Shown: piece by piece, positions 43,194 through 52,528 of the stretch | How the letters are laid out: every line of letters starts with the position of its first letter | Position numbering within the stretch: the first letter of the stretch is position 1 | Assembly (NCBI RefSeq): GCF_000350225.1 | Contig: NW_005179318.1 | Location: 221,939 to 285,938, forward strand | From: Chondrus crispus | Taxonomy: Eukaryota > Rhodophyta > Florideophyceae > Gigartinales > Gigartinaceae | Length of the DNA: 64,000 nucleotides | Direction: 5' to 3' | Notes under the pieces: model-generated | Databases searched by the model: none | Seen by the model: only the letters and a program-made list of their open reading frames with translations | Told to the model about the DNA's origin: nothing | Program-made: the position numbers and the translations under genes

Positions 43194-43466
43194 AGTTCTG
43201 GGCCATGCTCATCACGACGACCATGGTATTTCGATATGAAACAGCATTCCTACGCACTCTGAAGATCACTGAAGTTCGACATGGAACGCTTCGATCTGCC
43301 CCAGTAAGGGGTAATGCCGAAACAAAACAATAGCTTGACAGTATTGAAATGAGCTGAAGACACAATGGTTGGGGAATTCGGGATACACTAAATCAAAGAC
43401 AGAAAATTTGAAGACGGCCTATTAGAGTCAAAGGGAGAACAGCTTGCCGGCTCTCTTCATTGTGAG

Positions 43467-43614
43467 TGTAGTGAACCGTGAAGCCGTCGGGGGAGTCGCC
43501 GTCCCCCGGCGGCTCTCAGATGACCGTATTTATAGTCAATAAATGGGGGCACTTATGATATCACTACTCCAGGGCTCATGTCGCCTCTCCCATGGTATTT
43601 ATGATACCACTACA
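43467..43614 (-). repeat. 3' LTR of the Copia element, with 46-bp extra segment
   Basis: TGTAGTGAACC to ACCACTACA, matching 49196-49297 apart from 46 extra bases (43560-43605) that begin and end with similar atgat motifs. The RT frame ends inside it (stop at 43599). The alternative 3' LTR limit is about 43568. Confidence 0.8.
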
Positions 43615-45221
43615 GCCGTGGGTGGGGGAGGGGACATGATGCCTATGGTGTTAAGATGGGTGGTGAAGCGAGGTCGGGCCAGCGGTTTGGTAAGTGCATC
43701 CGCGGGCATGTCGGCAGTCGGAATATAGGTAGGTATAATGGTTTTGTTCCGTGTCAATTGTTGCAGTATATGATAACGGATATCAATGTACTTAGTTTTG
43801 CATGTGGGTGCAGCAGACCGTGCACCGGCAATGGCCCCTTGATTGTCGATATGCACAATGATGGGGGGCAGGCGGCGATTGAGGAGTTCAGCAGCAAGTG
43901 ACTGGAGCCATTTGGCGTGTTGGGCTGTCATACTTGCGGCAATAAATTCAGCAGCGAATGTAGAGTCAACGACTGTCTTGATGCGGCGGGATGCCCACGA
44001 GATGGGGTTCCCTGCGAAAGAAATGACATACCCATATGTGGACTGCCGGGTGTCGAGGCACCCGGCGAAGTCAGCATCAGACCAGGCGGATAGTTGGAGT
44101 GGCCCTGGTTTGTAGAAGAGGCCATAATTCTTAGAGTGAATAAGATACCGTGCGATTTGTTTGAGTGTCAGCCAGTGTCGGTTGGTTGCGCAATTGACGT
44201 GTCGGGCGAGGGCGTTTGTTACGAAAGCGAGGTCTGGACGAGAGGAATCGACAAAGTATCGGAGGATGTCGACAGCTTGACTGACAGGGTATTTCGTGTG
44301 GTCTAGAATTGGTTCATTGGGAAGAGGGGCGTGTAGTTTCACACCGGAAAGATATGGCAGGGTCGAGGGTTTTGCATTTTGCATATGCAGTAAGTCGTAT
44401 GTCTGTGCTAGTCCAGGTTGAGAAATGTGTAGGGAGTGGTCAGGCTCTGCCGTGAGTGACCAGCCGATGAGATGTGTAACGAACCCAAGGTCTTTGAGTT
44501 GATATTTTTTTTGGAGCGTGGTAACGAGGTGGGCGTAGAGATCATCGCTGTTCGTACCAACTGCGAAGTCGTCTACGGTCACAGCGACGTAAATGAATTG
44601 GGTACCGTTTCTTCGTAGATAGAGGTGTGGGTCTGAGAGGAGAGACTTATATCCGGCGGCATTGAGATGATCCTTGAGTCCGTCCGTGTAGACACGAGGC
44701 GCGTGGGGAGTACCCCAGAGATTTTTGCGGACTTTGGCGACCATACCAGCGTGGCGCGGCGTGCCGTCAAAATTGGCTAGAGGGACCATAAAGAGGGGTG
44801 TCAGTCCTTTGTAGTCTTCGTGTAGAAATGCGCTGGTAATGTCCAAGTGTCGCACGCGCACTCGAGCGGCGACAAAAAGAGACGGAAGCAGACGCATAGA
44901 GTCTCGGTCTGCAATATGTGACGCGATGTTTTGCGGATCGTAGTGTATACCTGGAACAAGGCGGCGGTCGGGGTAGGCACAGCGGTCTTTGTAGTCCTGG
45001 ACACGGCCATTTCGGTCGAGTTTGTAGCGGAGGGCAAGCACGGGGTGGACAATTTTTGTGCCAGGGGGCACGGATGCCTGGGGGACATATTCGAATGTGC
45101 CAAAGCTATCGATAGTTTTGTACGCCAGTGTGCGGGGCGGCTCGGGGATGTGATTGTATGAGCAGAGAGGGGATATGGTTGCACTATGAGCTTCAAAGGG
45201 GATAGCGTGATGGGCGTTCAC
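43599..45221 (-). pseudogene. Copia reverse transcriptase and RNase H
   Basis: A 540-codon frame has the RT (VRHLDITSAFLHEDYKG, YTDGLKDHL, and YVAVTVDDFAVGTNS, where the active site is V-D-D) and RNase H (LSAWSDADFAGCLDTRQS, DSTFAAEFIAASMT, IVHIDNQGAIAGARS, and the terminal TADMPADALTKPL). The order and motifs are those of Copia polymerases. This domain stretch is intact, but the polyprotein upstream is broken by frameshifts and the solo LTR. Confidence 0.95.
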
Positions 45222-45546
45222 GCGCGGTACAGTTCCGGTTGAGGGGGGTATTGCGTGTGCAAAGTAGAGGGATGGATCGAAATTGGGATTGTAGGGGCGG
45301 AAGTTTGGGATCCGCGTAGTGAGGAGCTGCCGTTGCTTGGGTTCAGAACACGCTAGTGGCTATCGTCCTTGCAGGATAAGTAGCGTACCAGCAACCCGCG
45401 AGGGTCCGTTTTTCCTTTGGTGCGGCGTATGTCGGGAATATATCCAAACTCGCCGAACATTCTGTAGTTACCAAGGAAGAGTGAGCGGGGAAGAATGGGG
45501 GAGTATTGGCTGCGGTGTGCCGTCCATAGCGCACGTGGGATTGCAG

Positions 45547-45572
45547 CAATGCCTGTATGCAGACAGGCATTG
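45547..45572. other. Inverted repeat, 10-bp arms
   Basis: CAATGCCTGT, six bases, ACAGGCATTG. It lies within Copia coding sequence and may be incidental. Confidence 0.6.
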
Positions 45573-45667
45573 TATTTGGATGTGGTGTCGAGGAGGCAGT
45601 GTGCCCAGCGGTGATGAAGGGCATTTTGGCGACAGTAATTGTCGCGCGTACTCGGGCCATATGGCCC

Positions 45668-45695
45668 AACCGCACTCTCATATGAGAGTGCGGTT
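45668..45695. other. 28-bp perfect palindrome without spacer
   Basis: AACCGCACTCTCAT and its complement meet directly, at the point where the integrase reading frame is lost. Confidence 0.8.
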
Positions 45696-45921
45696 CAGGC
45701 CTTCGGCAAACGCGTTTTCCTCTGGGGTATGCGGTGTAGTAGGATCAAGTGTGATACCCATGGCGGAAAGGGTGCGGGGGAGGAGTTTTGACAAAATTTC
45801 GTTGCCGTTGTCGCACCTGAGTCGGTAAATGGGGCGTCCAAAGTGTCTGCCTATGCGGTTGAGTACTGACCTTATGTGTTGTTCGGCCTCAGACCGTTGC
45901 GGAGAAGGACGACGATAACAT

Positions 45922-47019
45922 TGTAGTGCAATACGCACCTGAAAAGGGGGGTGAAAAGAAAGGAAAATATTTGGATATGAAACGTGGTCCCGATTTGGGG
46001 GACACACGTGTGAATAATTGCACGGTTTTAATTTTTAATTATTTTATTTTATTTAGTTAATTAGTTGGCATTAATTTTGCTGACATTAGATTAGATCTAG
46101 GATCTAGCGCCGCGAGCTACTGTAGTTGCTCCGGCGGGGCGATATATACCTTAGCCCTCTGACGACCAAGTCAGTAAAGGTAACCCGAGTTGCCGGAGTT
46201 GAATGTCGCCTTGGTCGAAGTCCGTCTCTACCAAGACGCTCCCTTTTACCTAAGCCTACGGCATCCTTCAGCGCTCGGGGATCCCATTCCTTTTTCCTTT
46301 ATTTTCCAATCGAACCGGAGTTGCCAGAGTCTGATATCGCCTTGGTTGAAGTCCGTCTTTTACAAGACGTTCCCTTTAGCTACAGATTACTTTATCCTTT
46401 GCGCTCGGGGGTGCCCTTTTTCCCTTATCAATTTTCCTTTATTTCCCTATCCTAATTTCCCTTAATCTTGAGTTGGTCCCACCTTGTAGGATTGCGATCC
46501 GCAACGTGACGTCATTTGCCATCGGGCTTTTGTGTTGGTGCACCAGTGGTGCTTATCTCAGTGTTGGTTTCATCGGAATTTGGTTGCGACCGATCCGTTG
46601 TTGGTACTTTGCCATCGGGCAGTACGACGGTGTAGCGCTGCTACGTTTTCTTCTTTCCCGACGGGCTACGTTGCGACGTCCCCGTCGAAGACCTTATCAA
46701 GGGTATAAGGTGTACAAGGCGCTCTTCGAGCATTGGATTTACGACCCATCGGACCAGGTTTACCTAAACACCCCTCCGAACTCGTCGAGCAGTCGCCTTT
46801 ACAAGTCTCTACCACCATTTACCGATCCCGCGCTGGGCCCTTCTCTTTGCCCCCCCTATCAGGGATCCGAGCTACTGCGGGCCGCAAACCCGCTTAAAGA
46901 GGACAGGGAGCTTCGAACACTCCGTAGCGCTGTGCCGTTGGCAGTTGTTGTTTTTGTTGCTGTTGTTTGTGTTGGACCGTCGGACCTTGGTCTGTGCCTA
47001 ACAGGCCCATTGCACTACA
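45922..47019 (+). repeat. Solo LTR of Gypsy family B
   Basis: TGTAGTGCAAT at 45922 and ATTGCACTACA ending at 47019 match the 15329-16374 LTR in reverse orientation. AACAT flanks both sides (45917-45921 and 47020-47024), a perfect 5-bp target duplication. No internal sequence remains, as after recombination between two LTRs. A block starting near 46190 is repeated about 128 bp later and is single in the other copy. Confidence 0.95.
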
Positions 47020-47763
47020 AACATGTCTTGTATGTAGCTCTATGAACGTCAGAAAAAATTTAAAGCCTTCCGGCGTCGGGGGATATGGTCCTGCAACGTC
47101 GGTCGCGACGGTGTGGAACGGAGGGGGACGGCTAGTGCCGGAGGGGTGGGAGGCGCGCTGCATATGGCCAGTCGCGCAGCCGTGGCAGTGGACAGGTACG
47201 TGTGCATGAGAAAGTCGGGAGGGAGGTCCCAGTTTGATATGCTGCGATGCCATAGCGCGAATTATTGAGGGTGATGTGTGGTTCAGGCGCAAGTGCCATG
47301 TGTAGAGCATGTCGGCCGCTGGGCGGAGCTTCGTGGGAACAGGGGGGAGATGGTGGGGATAAGGGATAAGGTGGGTCTTGTGGTCTGTATGGCGCCCACG
47401 GAAGGACGGTCGGGATAGACGGGTGTGGGAAGCGGTGCTCGTGGTCAGCGTGTCCGGAGGTGCCGGCGTAGGCGTCCGTATCTGCAGAACCGTGGTTTTC
47501 GGTGTAGTCGTGGGTGTCGGTGTAGTCGGGGTGGGGTCAGAGGGGGTGGCGCGTCCGAGCGGCAGTGCTGGGTTTAGCGGCCTTGAAGTAGGCGCTGATG
47601 GGCTGGTTGTTCTGTTGGGTGTTATGCCACGTGGGTGGTGGCGTTGTGGTGTTTTGGAAAGGAAGTCGGTAGATCCCGTTTCTGAGCTGGAACCGGGCGA
47701 AGGCTTCGGACGGCATGGTAGATGGGTTCGGAGTAAAGTAGCCGCCTGCACTCGTGAAGCCAA
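47020..47763 (-). pseudogene. Copia pre-integrase zinc finger and integrase start
   Basis: TWHLRLNHTS and CHGCATGHM give the H-H-C-C finger; TVATDVAGPYPPTPEGFKFF gives the first catalytic Asp. The frame then runs into the solo LTR. Confidence 0.85.
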
Positions 47764-48235
47764 TAGCGCAATTATTGTGCCGAGTTAGTTGACTGACGGA
47801 TAGGAGGTTCTTCGAAAAAGAGGGTGCACTTATGGCAGTCGGGAGGCGGAGAGTGACGCCATCTGGTGTGAGGAGCTGTAATGTTGCGGTGTGCGATCCG
47901 GTGCAATTTGCGCGATTGGGGAGGGTGATGGCGACGTTGGTCGATCGGGCACTGGGAGGGATATGGGTGATGTAGGAGGGAGTACAGCAGGAATCAAGGA
48001 AATAGTGGGCAAATTCGTTGTTGTTTACGTCAGGTCCTGATGCGTCCTCGGAGGGATCGGCATCTTCCTCTTCGTAGAACTGATTAGCAGTGTGGGGAGG
48101 AGGAAAATCGTAGGTATCCTCGTAATTTGGTGGGTGAGCTGCGTTGGCTTGAGGGGCGAATTTTGCCTGCTGGTAACGAGGACCAGCGAAAGGTCGACCA
48201 CGTCCACACGCGCGGCCGCGTCCGCCGAAGGGCAT
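47537..48235 (-). pseudogene. Copia nucleocapsid-like region and protease
   Basis: A basic G/R-rich start (FGGRGRACGRGRP) leads to HYFLDSCCTPSYITH, where D-S-C stands in place of the usual D-S-G or D-T-G, then LLTPDGVTLRLPTAISAPSFSKNLLSV, typical of Copia proteases and the adjoining pre-integrase region. The substituted active-site residue may make it inactive. Confidence 0.75.
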
Positions 48236-49014
48236 GGGTGGTGCGGCGGTAGAGGGCGCATCTCTGTGATAGGCTGGAGTTGCGGCTCTGTGATAGGGCT
48301 TGTACTGCGAGGCCTGGTGTCGTTGGAGCTGAATACACTCGAGAGTGTTGTGTGAGGAAGATTGGTGGTACGTGCACCAGGTAGAGGACTCGGTCTTGTC
48401 TCGGCTGCGGCGTGATGGGGATTGGTGTTGACAAGCTCGATGAGCTGTCGGGCTTCGCGAATGTTGCCCGAACGAGATGTCAGGAGGAGCGTGATGTGTG
48501 GGCGAAATCTTGGGCGAGCAAAGAGGCCACGGATGATAAAGTTCACCGTGATACGCTCATCCTGTATTCTGGGTAGAGCGGCGCGAGACATTTCTTGCCG
48601 GACCGCGAGGTGTCGGTCTATGTATTTGTCGATAGTTTCTTTTGGCTGTATCACGATTCTGGAGGCCTTGAGGGGGAGATGTTCATGTTCCTCTGGTGTG
48701 CAGATGGTGTCGAAATGTGTAGCAAGAGTTTGGAATATGGCGTGGGGGGTGAGTGTGAGAATTTGGTTGCCAACAGTGGCCAGTATCTGTGGAGATAACG
48801 TAGTTCCTAAGATTCGCTTGACTTGAGCCACTTGTTTATGATGGAGGGTGAGGGCTTCGGGTTGATCGGCAGCAGGTGCAGGGACCTCGGCATCAGCGAA
48901 GTGGGCGAGGCCAATATCAGTCAAGTAGTTGTGTAAGGAAAACTGCCACAGTCGGTAGTTGTTCTTGGAGAGTGTGGGGAGGGAAAGGGTGAGGGATGGC
49001 GGAACTGTGGTCAT
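48025..49014 (-). CDS. Copia gag (UBN2-like)
   Basis: From ATG at 49014 the protein starts TTVPPSLTLSLPTLSKNNYRLWQF, the start of Copia gag, and continues with HFDTICTPEEHEHLPLKA and IDKYIDRHLAVRQEM. It forms the particle. The C-terminal part overlaps the protease frame by about 200 bp, and a frameshift there links the two. The zinc knuckle is not evident. Confidence 0.8.
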   Translation of the reverse strand: MTTVPPSLTLSLPTLSKNNYRLWQFSLHNYLTDIGLAHFADAEVPAPAADQPEALTLHHKQVAQVKRILGTTLSPQILATVGNQILTLTPHAIFQTLATHFDTICTPEEHEHLPLKASRIVIQPKETIDKYIDRHLAVRQEMSRAALPRIQDERITVNFIIRGLFARPRFRPHITLLLTSRSGNIREARQLIELVNTNPHHAAAETRPSPLPGARTTNLPHTTLSSVFSSNDTRPRSTSPITEPQLQPITEMRPLPPHHPCPSADAAARVDVVDLSLVLVTSRQNSPLKPTQLTHQITRIPTIFLLPTLLISSTKRKMPIPPRTHQDLT

Positions 49015-49185
49015 CGTGAAATGAGGGAGGGAGGGTGACGGTTCAGATTCGGTTTGGAGAAGGGTATTGGCGTAGAGATTATCGATGTGGTTGTGGAAGC
49101 CCAACCGACGTTGTCTGAGCGCGGCCTGCGTAGAGGGATCCAGTGTGAGAATTCGTCACCGGGATCGAAGTCACACTGGGATGGT

Positions 49186-49195
49186 GCCCATAACC
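49186..49195 (-). other. Copia primer-binding site, initiator tRNA-Met anticodon type
   Basis: Directly next to the LTR the minus strand reads GGTTATGGGC. Its complement GCCCATAACC matches the anticodon stem-loop of eukaryotic initiator tRNA-Met. Drosophila copia is known to prime from an internal cut of this tRNA. Confidence 0.65.
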
Positions 49196-49297
49196 TGTAG
49201 TGAACCGTGAGGCTGTCGGGGGAGTCGCCGTCCCCCGGCGGCTCTCAGATGACCGTATTTATAGTCAATAAATGGGGGCGCTTATGATACCACTACA
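49196..49297 (-). repeat. 5' LTR of the Copia element, 102 bp
   Basis: TGTAGTGAACC at one end and ACCACTACA at the other. It holds a strong G/C palindrome (gggggagtcgccgtcccccgg) and, on the minus strand, ACTATAAATACGG, a TATA-like box. It is very short for an LTR. Confidence 0.9.
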
Positions 49298-49776
49298 GTG
49301 AGCAAATGAGAGAGCGAGGTTTCGAGGGGCAATGTCGTCGGAGTGTTATTTCCTGGATGCACCCATTGGATGATCACGCCGCCATGTGACACGTGTGAAG
49401 TGAGGCGGTGCGTATGCAGGGTGACGAGAGCACAACTCACTACTGTTTGTAATAGGTCTCAAACGCATATCCTCCGTTCATGCAGAAAGATTTGCTTCAT
49501 GTGCAGAACAAAAGCAAAATGTAAAAGTACTTGTTCTTTACGATATTTCTTGATAATCATGGGCTATGCTCAGTCTTTTCGAAAAACCGGTTATGATATA
49601 TTAAATATTGCGCAACTGTAACCTGATACCGCAATTTTACCGTTACACATTTTCTCGGTAATCCTATCAAAACATCCTCCGCGAGAAAACCACCCGAAGG
49701 ACACCATCTCACTGTCTCACCCGCACGGGCGTGATGCTGTGAGGGAGTCCCTCCCACTCTCACGCGCACCTCCGCC
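49298..49776. other. Intergenic, no gene seen
   Basis: Between the Copia target duplication and the next plus-strand frame I see only short frames without motifs. The part before 49776 may hold the promoter of the following ORF. Confidence 0.4.
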
Positions 49777-49879
49777 ATGAACTTACCCCGAGACTACAAA
49801 CCAACCGCGCCGCCCGCACCCACTCTGCAACACGCCCACTGCAACACGCCCTCTGGAACACGCCCTTGTCGCGATCCCG

Positions 49880-50419
49880 GTGCCAGAATCCGCCGCGATC
49901 GACGACATCCTCCTCACGCATTTACGCATGAGCCCGAACGAAACCACTCTATTTTCCAACCGCTACTACGTCGCCAAAGTTCCCGTTTCTATCTACCCGT
50001 TCCCGCGTGCCCTCTCGAAATCGCCCTTCTACCCCGTGGACGAATACGTGCGCGCCAGCCCGGCCGTCGTCGTCATCGTCATCGCCGACGACGCCTCCGA
50101 CGACAAAATTGCCGAGAGCAAGCGTATATGGCACCGCATCGCCCGTCATTGCTGTCACTACTCCGTTAAGCTTCTCTTCGTTCGTGCACACGACTTTTCG
50201 GAAGACCGCCGCGCCGCGTTGGTCGCTTGGGCAGTCCCATTCGCCGTGAACGTCATTTCTACAACTGCGCCTGATGCGGACGGCCTCCCGGTCGCCCACC
50301 ACGTCGAATGCGCAGTCTGGTCGCCGCTCACACTACACACTCCCTGTCGTGGTCGCGGAGAGCCAAACGAACGAAAACCCCCATCCATACCCATACTCAA
50401 TGCAATACTCCAGCGTTGA
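49880..50419 (+). CDS. Hypothetical protein, start uncertain
   Basis: The frame is biased toward coding (AAIDDILLTHLRMSPNETTL, then SPAVVVIVIADDASDDKIAE and HDFSEDRRAALVAW) and could be a small alpha/beta domain. No family is recognised. The first in-frame ATG is 49929; upstream codons lack ATG, and a different frame starts at ATG 49777 with a 12-bp repeat (AACACGCCC units). A frameshift or intron may join them. The end overlaps the convergent ORF at 50397-50725. Confidence 0.4.
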   Translation: MPESAAIDDILLTHLRMSPNETTLFSNRYYVAKVPVSIYPFPRALSKSPFYPVDEYVRASPAVVVIVIADDASDDKIAESKRIWHRIARHCCHYSVKLLFVRAHDFSEDRRAALVAWAVPFAVNVISTTAPDADGLPVAHHVECAVWSPLTLHTPCRGRGEPNERKPPSIPILNAILQR

Positions 50420-50725
50420 AACAACCTGACCTTCTCAAACCTACCAGTGTCCGCCGAGCCTTATACGCTGCCGATATATCGAGGTTGGACGCGCACTTGT
50501 TGCTTGCTGATCTCACTGATTCCGATTCCTCTTCCGACGCTCGCAGATACACAGCCATGCCAAACGCGAATCCCGGCACGAGCAGCACGGCATGCTTGAG
50601 CGCAAGGAAGTCGACGCATTCCATGTCGTCCCGTTCACCGTCTTGAGCGTTCGCCAAAGTCTTCCAGTAAGGATTGGTGCGATTGAGGTCTGACAGGGTG
50701 CTCCACGGGCGTACGATGGTGACAT
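50397..50725 (-). CDS. Hypothetical protein fragment, convergent with the previous ORF
   Basis: One frame reads VRPWSTLSDLNRTNPYWKTL, then a hydrophobic stretch (AVLLVPGFAFGMAVYL) and an acidic segment. It looks like the membrane-anchored C-terminal part of a host protein. The N-terminal part is lost or lies in another frame (MSPSYARG at 50725), and a small TIR element begins 25 bp upstream. Confidence 0.35.
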
Positions 50726-50749
50726 TTTAACGAAAGAACAAGGCTATTA

Positions 50750-52100
50750 GCCCTTTTTAATTAAGGATTTTCCCCTTTTGAGACAAGCCCTCAAATCCAT
50801 GGCTTCTGTAGATTTTGAAATAACGATAAAATGCTATTATGTGTACACGTGGCCAGGGAGACGCAAAGTTGGGAACATGAGCAAACCTCACACCACGATC
50901 TCTAGCTTTTCCAACATAATGGCAGACAACAACTTCCTCCTTCCCGTTTTGCTCCTGAAGCAAATGAGCCAGAAAAGTGCTCACACAGAAACCCTGATTT
51001 GTCAAGGGGTTGCTCTGTCAGGATTTCGTCGAGGGGTGGAGGACGATTGTGAGGATGAGTCTGAAGAGGAGGAGGGACCGTAAGGAGCGGTGTGCGAGAA
51101 GTTGCTCGGCGTGGACGGCCTGCTCGCGACGCTGGCGCCAGTGCCGGCCTCAGCAGCTCTGCCGGCCGTCGCGCTGGGGTGCCTGTGGGGTGTGGCGACG
51201 GAGGCGAGCGCGCGGATCGTGGAGACTTTGGACCGGATGGGGCTACTGGAGCATCGCGACGGCGGCTTCCGGCTGGGCGCACAAGTCCCGTCCGCGGTGG
51301 CCACGGACGCGCAGCGGCGCGGGGGGCTTCCTGCAGGCGGCGCACGCGCGCGTGGTGGACGGGTACCACGAGCAGCTTGGGGCGGGCGCGGGGCGCAGCG
51401 AGACGCAGGCGTGGTGGGCGGCGGCGGCTGCGCCGGACGCGGAGTGCGCGGACGGGGTCTACCGGGGGCGCGAGCTGGCGCGGCACCTGGCGCTAGCCGG
51501 GCGGACGCGTGAGTTGTTCGCGGTGGTGTGCGAATACCGGTGGGTGGAGACGCGGGTGGGACGAAGCGTGGGCGGGCGGTCCGTGCGCGGGTACGTGAGG
51601 TACGTGCGGCGGTTTCTGGCGGCCGCGCCAAAGTTCTCCAAGGGGTACTGGGGGGGGGGCGAGAGCGTCGAGGAGATGCGCGAGGGCATGGAGAGGGTGG
51701 CCGCCGCGGCGGAAAGGGCGGCGGCGGTCATCGCAAAAAGGCCGGCAGAGCTCGCGTGGCAGATGTTTGGTAGGTTGGAGAGGTGGAGGGAGAGAAAAGT
51801 TGTAGTGAAGAGGTTTTTGGGCGGCGTGGAGCGGAGGGCGGAGCGGCTAAGGCGGGAGGAGAAGGGAGGGCTGGACGTGTGAGGGGGAAGTTGGGAAGAA
51901 TGTCTGGGAAGGGTGCTGACGGAAGGTGATGGAAAATAAGATAAGCTTTTAGTCAGAGCTTGATGGAGCCCCGTCTTATTTGTTCCACTGTTTTGAAACA
52001 AGCTGGAATTCTAACATTTTTGTCGGGGTAATTAAACAGCACTGCTCACTTCTTGTCCTATTTCAAAAATAAGCACGATTTTCCCTTAGTTAAAAAGGGC
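50750..52100. mobile_element. 1.35-kb TIR element, TA target, carrying a gene fragment
   Basis: GCCCTTTTTAATTAAGG at the left and the complement of GCCCTTTTTAACTAAGG at the right differ at one base, and TA borders both ends. Tc1/mariner and pogo elements use TA. No transposase lies within; instead there is a GC-rich STAND gene fragment. Similarity of the ends continues loosely inward (gacaag, tgaaat). Confidence 0.7.
51090..51882 (+). pseudogene. STAND (NB-ARC) NTPase fragment
   Basis: Two frames join near 51330 at a G run. The first reads VALGCLWGVATEASARIVETLDRMGLLEHRDGGFRLG, the winged-helix part after an NB-ARC domain. The second reads HARVVDGYHEQLG, YRGRELARHLALAGRTRELFAVVCEYRWVETR and ELAWQMFGRL, the helical segment that precedes WD40 repeats in APAF1-like proteins. 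The NTPase domain and the repeats are absent. A parent gene would be a signalling or innate-defence switch. The fragment is much richer in G and C than its surroundings. Confidence 0.6.
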
Positions 52101-52331
52101 TATTGTAAAAGACCGCTCTTTTTCGAAATGGACTAAGGATTTGCGTAAAAACTTACAGCTCTGGATACGGGGAAGTGAAGCGAAAACAGATCAAGGGGAG
52201 CTGAAAATACCATGTATTTTAGCAAATATTTTCAAATGCTGATATACTCAATCAGTTCCAATTGCACATTACTTCTACTGTAAGTATCAAACTAATTTCC
52301 TGTGCGAGAGGTATTTGCATGAAAGGCCTAC

Positions 52332-52358
52332 TACACCCAGTTATGGCAAATAGTGTCA
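52332..52358 (+). repeat. Left TIR of the 6.3-kb element
   Basis: Identical to the complement of 58646-58672. Confidence 0.9.
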
Positions 52359-52528
52359 CGTATACTATTTCAGTGTCTGATTTGAGTCAAGATCCACATC
52401 AATTAGCGTACGTGATACCAAATTCCTCGTGACACTAATTTGCGTCTTACATGAAATAGTATGCGTGATAGTAATTGATTGCACGCAAATAGTGTAACGG
52501 AGATCCGCTTTTTTGGTTTTAGTAAACT

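Larger units (their letters stand above)
45222..45921 (-). pseudogene. Copia integrase core, second part
   Basis: IYRLRCDNGNEILSKLLP gives the second catalytic Asp and TPEENAFAEGLNRTLI the Glu. After a 28-bp perfect palindrome (45668-45695) containing a stop, the frame shifts and continues with the C-terminal part (MFGEFGYIPDIRRTKGKTDPRG), typical of Copia. Confidence 0.8.
43467..49297 (-). mobile_element. Copia retrotransposon, with 5-bp target duplication
   Basis: The minus strand carries gag, protease, integrase, RT and RNase H in the Copia order, between short LTRs (43467-43614 and 49196-49297). GTGAG lies directly outside both ends (43462-43466 and 49298-49302), a perfect 5-bp duplication, so the outer limits are firm. 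The integrase is split by a solo family-B LTR (45922-47019), and there are several frameshifts. Confidence 0.95.
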
